Origin: Thiothrix sp.
Lineage (GTDB): Bacteria; Pseudomonadota; Gammaproteobacteria; Thiotrichales; Thiotrichaceae
DNA length: 35,602 bases
Assembly (NCBI GenBank): GCA_008015155.1
Contig: SSFA01000011.1
Location: 1 to 35,602, forward strand
Reading direction: 5' to 3'
Shown here: in pieces, positions 33,826 through 35,602 of the stretch
How positions within the stretch are numbered: the stretch's first letter is position 1
Layout of the letters: each line of letters begins with the position of its first letter
Translations under genes and position numbers: made by a program
The notes under the pieces: generated by a model
Seen by the model: only the letters and a program-made list of their open reading frames with translations
What the model was told of the DNA's origin: nothing
Database searches by the model: none

Positions 33826-34944
33826 ATGATTAGGACGAAATCAATTTATGTGCGACTTATTTTACTGAGTTCAAGCCTAGGATTAATACTTAGTGTCAGC
33901 CAAGTGGAGGCCGCAACTCCGAATGTTAAAGCAAAAAAACTAGCTAGTTTTACGGCCGAGCAAATCAGTTCAGCAGTTAGTGAACTAGGTGTTGAAATTC
34001 CAGATGAGCAGTTTAAGTATGCAGTGAGCTTGTACCGTCTTAACTACCAAACGACAGACGGTTATGGAAAAAAGTTAACTGCCTCAGGCGTTATAGCGCT
34101 TCCAAAGAAAGGGGCTAACATGCCTAGCCCCTTACTAAGTTTTCAGCACGGTACAATTTTCCAAGATAAGGAAGCGCCTAGCAATGATCTTAGTGCTGGT
34201 GCTCCTCCTGTTCTTTTAGCTTCCTTAGGCTATGTCACAGTGGCAGCCGATTATGTGGGCTACGGCGCTTCGAAGGGTAAACCTCATCCTTACTTGTTAA
34301 AAACACCTTCAGCAAATGCGGTCACTGATTTTTTGAGGAGTTCTAAAAGGTGGTTAAAAAATAATAATATCCGCTTAAATCAGCAATTATTTCTGACGGG
34401 TTATTCAGAAGGCGGCTATGTAACGATGGCTGCGCATCAAGCTTTACAAGCAAAACCTATTCCTGGTCTAAACTTGTCTGCCAGCGTTCCAGCAGCAGGG
34501 CCTTACCATATTAGTCGTACACTCAAAGCTTTGACCTCATTCAGTACCTCTAAATTACCAATGACTGAAGAACAAAGATTATCCCCTATCTTAGTGGATT
34601 GGCTTACAAAGCAAATCATGGACGGACTGATACCCAATAACAGCGATGTGGTATTTCAAGATACGATTATTCGAGATTTTTTGCGCAATGGCTCAAATGG
34701 GATCAGTCAACATAATGTATATGACTGGAAAACGGCACACCCTGTAGTGCTATTTCATGGGCGCCAAGATGCTACAGTACCTTTTTTTAATGCTACTGAT
34801 GCAATAACGGCTATGACTGCTAAAGGCTCACCCAATGTCACCTTAGTAGAGTGTACAGCAACACCAGCCGACCATGAAAACTGCATTCCTGAGTATGGGA
34901 AAGTATTAATTCAGACTCTAGGGAATTATGCGCAAGATTTATAA
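33826..34944 (+). CDS. Secreted lipase/esterase-like alpha/beta hydrolase
   Basis: About 372 residues from ATG 33826, nine bases after AAGGAG; a TTG at 33817 is in frame but too close to it. The signal peptide runs to about residue 29 (ending VEA). The nucleophile elbow is TGYSEGGYVT (GxSxG). Family landmarks are LLSFQHGTI, VAADYVGYG-x-SKG and PYL. The acid and base are likely the Asp of HGRQDATVPF and the His of ADHENC. This is the secretory lipase-like (LIP/DUF3089-type) arrangement, so it may hydrolyse lipid or polyester outside the cell. The substrate is unknown. Confidence 0.87.
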   Translation: MIRTKSIYVRLILLSSSLGLILSVSQVEAATPNVKAKKLASFTAEQISSAVSELGVEIPDEQFKYAVSLYRLNYQTTDGYGKKLTASGVIALPKKGANMPSPLLSFQHGTIFQDKEAPSNDLSAGAPPVLLASLGYVTVAADYVGYGASKGKPHPYLLKTPSANAVTDFLRSSKRWLKNNNIRLNQQLFLTGYSEGGYVTMAAHQALQAKPIPGLNLSASVPAAGPYHISRTLKALTSFSTSKLPMTEEQRLSPILVDWLTKQIMDGLIPNNSDVVFQDTIIRDFLRNGSNGISQHNVYDWKTAHPVVLFHGRQDATVPFFNATDAITAMTAKGSPNVTLVECTATPADHENCIPEYGKVLIQTLGNYAQDL

Positions 34945-34955
34945 GCAGTAGAAAT

Positions 34956-34985
34956 AAAAAAGCCTCAACCTTAAGGCTGAGGCTT
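34956..34985 (-). terminator. Terminator of the rRNA operon
   Basis: AAGCCTCA (34960-34967) pairs with TGAGGCTT (34978-34985), and the loop holds the further palindrome CCTTAAGG. On the minus strand the stem is followed by a T-run (TTTTTATTTC), about 10 bases past the 5S 3' end. It also lies 15 bases after the plus-strand lipase stop and may serve both. Confidence 0.85.
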
Positions 34986-34994
34986 GAAGGGGGC

Positions 34995-35111
34995 GCTTGG
35001 CATTGACCTACTCTCACATGGGGAGGCCCCACACTACCATCGGCGATGACACGTTTCACTTCTGAGTTCGAGATGGGATCAGGTGGTTCCATGTCTCTAT
35101 GGATGCCAAGC
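34995..35111 (-). rRNA. rrf: 5S ribosomal RNA
   Basis: The minus strand reads GCTTGGCATCC at the 5' end and closes with GTCAATGCCAAGC, so the two ends pair as in 5S helix I. Inside are the conserved CCACCTGATCCCATCTCGAA, CTCAGAAGTGAAACG and GATGGTAGTGTGGGG segments. The length of about 117 bases is normal. It is the last gene of the rRNA operon; ends are good to a few bases. Confidence 0.96.
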
Positions 35112-35280
35112 AAACTGGACGGGTATCGAGGAGTTACGATTTAGTGAACTCGCTCACCCAATTCGGGAAAAGTCACGCTGAATGGTTTAGATTCAACGCT
35201 TGAAGTAATCATCGGTTCGAGTTAGCAATCAAAGAATAATCACTTATTCTTTCTATTCCCAACAGACCATTCCGGGTTAT

Positions 35281-35602
<322 letters not shown>

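Noticed and set aside
34838..35113. Open frame of 91 codons across the 5S gene
   Set aside because: It lies over the 5S rRNA and its terminator; conserved rRNA sequence explains it.
35112..35280. tRNA in the 23S-5S spacer
   Set aside because: No cloverleaf arms, GTTCGA-type T-loop with matching stems or CCA end could be drawn on either strand.

Overview
The window looks like a chromosomal segment of a sulfur-oxidising gammaproteobacterium. The ubiE/ubiJ, msrPQ, rppH and cysB gene types are gammaproteobacterial. A flavocytochrome c sulfide dehydrogenase pair (fccAB) sits about 2 kb from a complete sulfate-uptake/cysteine operon, and a phasin implies polyhydroxyalkanoate granules. A Thiothrix-like relative (Thiotrichales) would fit, but the genus is inferred and was not tested.

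Layout. 1-1115 (-): the 5' part of a secreted, Gln/Lys/Arg-rich protein that runs off the left edge inside nine GGGGN pentapeptide repeats. 1184-7958: housekeeping genes: ubiE, the periplasmic methionine sulfoxide reductase pair msrP-msrQ (-), a SCO copper chaperone, a UbiJ/SCP2 protein, rppH (-), a HAD-IB phosphatase, and the methionine aminotransferase/omega-amidase pair ybdL-yafV. 8054-8785: a MerR-type regulator preceded by a 62-residue protein that copies its C-terminal domain. 8906-10166: a small serine hydrolase plus a 1-Cys peroxiredoxin. 10371-10853 (-): phasin.

The centrepiece is 11077-15230 (+): rhodanese, EpsC-type serine O-acetyltransferase, family 2A encapsulin shell protein, and a SufS-like cysteine desulfurase with a roughly 165-residue low-complexity N-terminal extension. 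This is a desulfurase-loaded protein nanocompartment of the SrpI type, packaged with the enzyme that makes the cysteine precursor and with a persulfide carrier. The desulfurase start overlaps the end of the shell gene, so the two are probably translationally coupled.

15275-19987 (-) is an AT-richer accessory island: a VapBC-type toxin-antitoxin pair followed in the same direction by a 1326-residue NACHT NTPase with an N-terminal nuclease-like domain and C-terminal HEAT-like repeats, a probable anti-phage protein. 20252-24413 holds an aspartate/glutamate racemase family gene, the C-terminal relic of a LysR gene, fccA-fccB, an NTF2-like protein, a tiny signal-peptide ORF and an SH3-domain protein.

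24930-30928 (-) is sbp, then cysT-cysW-cysA-cysB-cysK: sulfate import, its LysR regulator and O-acetylserine sulfhydrylase. An SLC13-type transporter (31068-32831, -) follows. Then come an unrecognised secreted protein and a secreted lipase-like hydrolase (33156-34944, +), and at the right edge the 3' end of an rRNA operon on the minus strand (5S and partial 23S).

How the genes fit together: FccAB oxidises sulfide in the periplasm. The cys operon and SLC13 protein bring in sulfate, and CysK joins sulfide to the O-acetylserine that EpsC can supply. The encapsulated desulfurase can strip that sulfur off again inside a shell, and the rhodanese can carry it away. The window therefore holds acquisition, fixation and possible storage of sulfur in about 20 kb.
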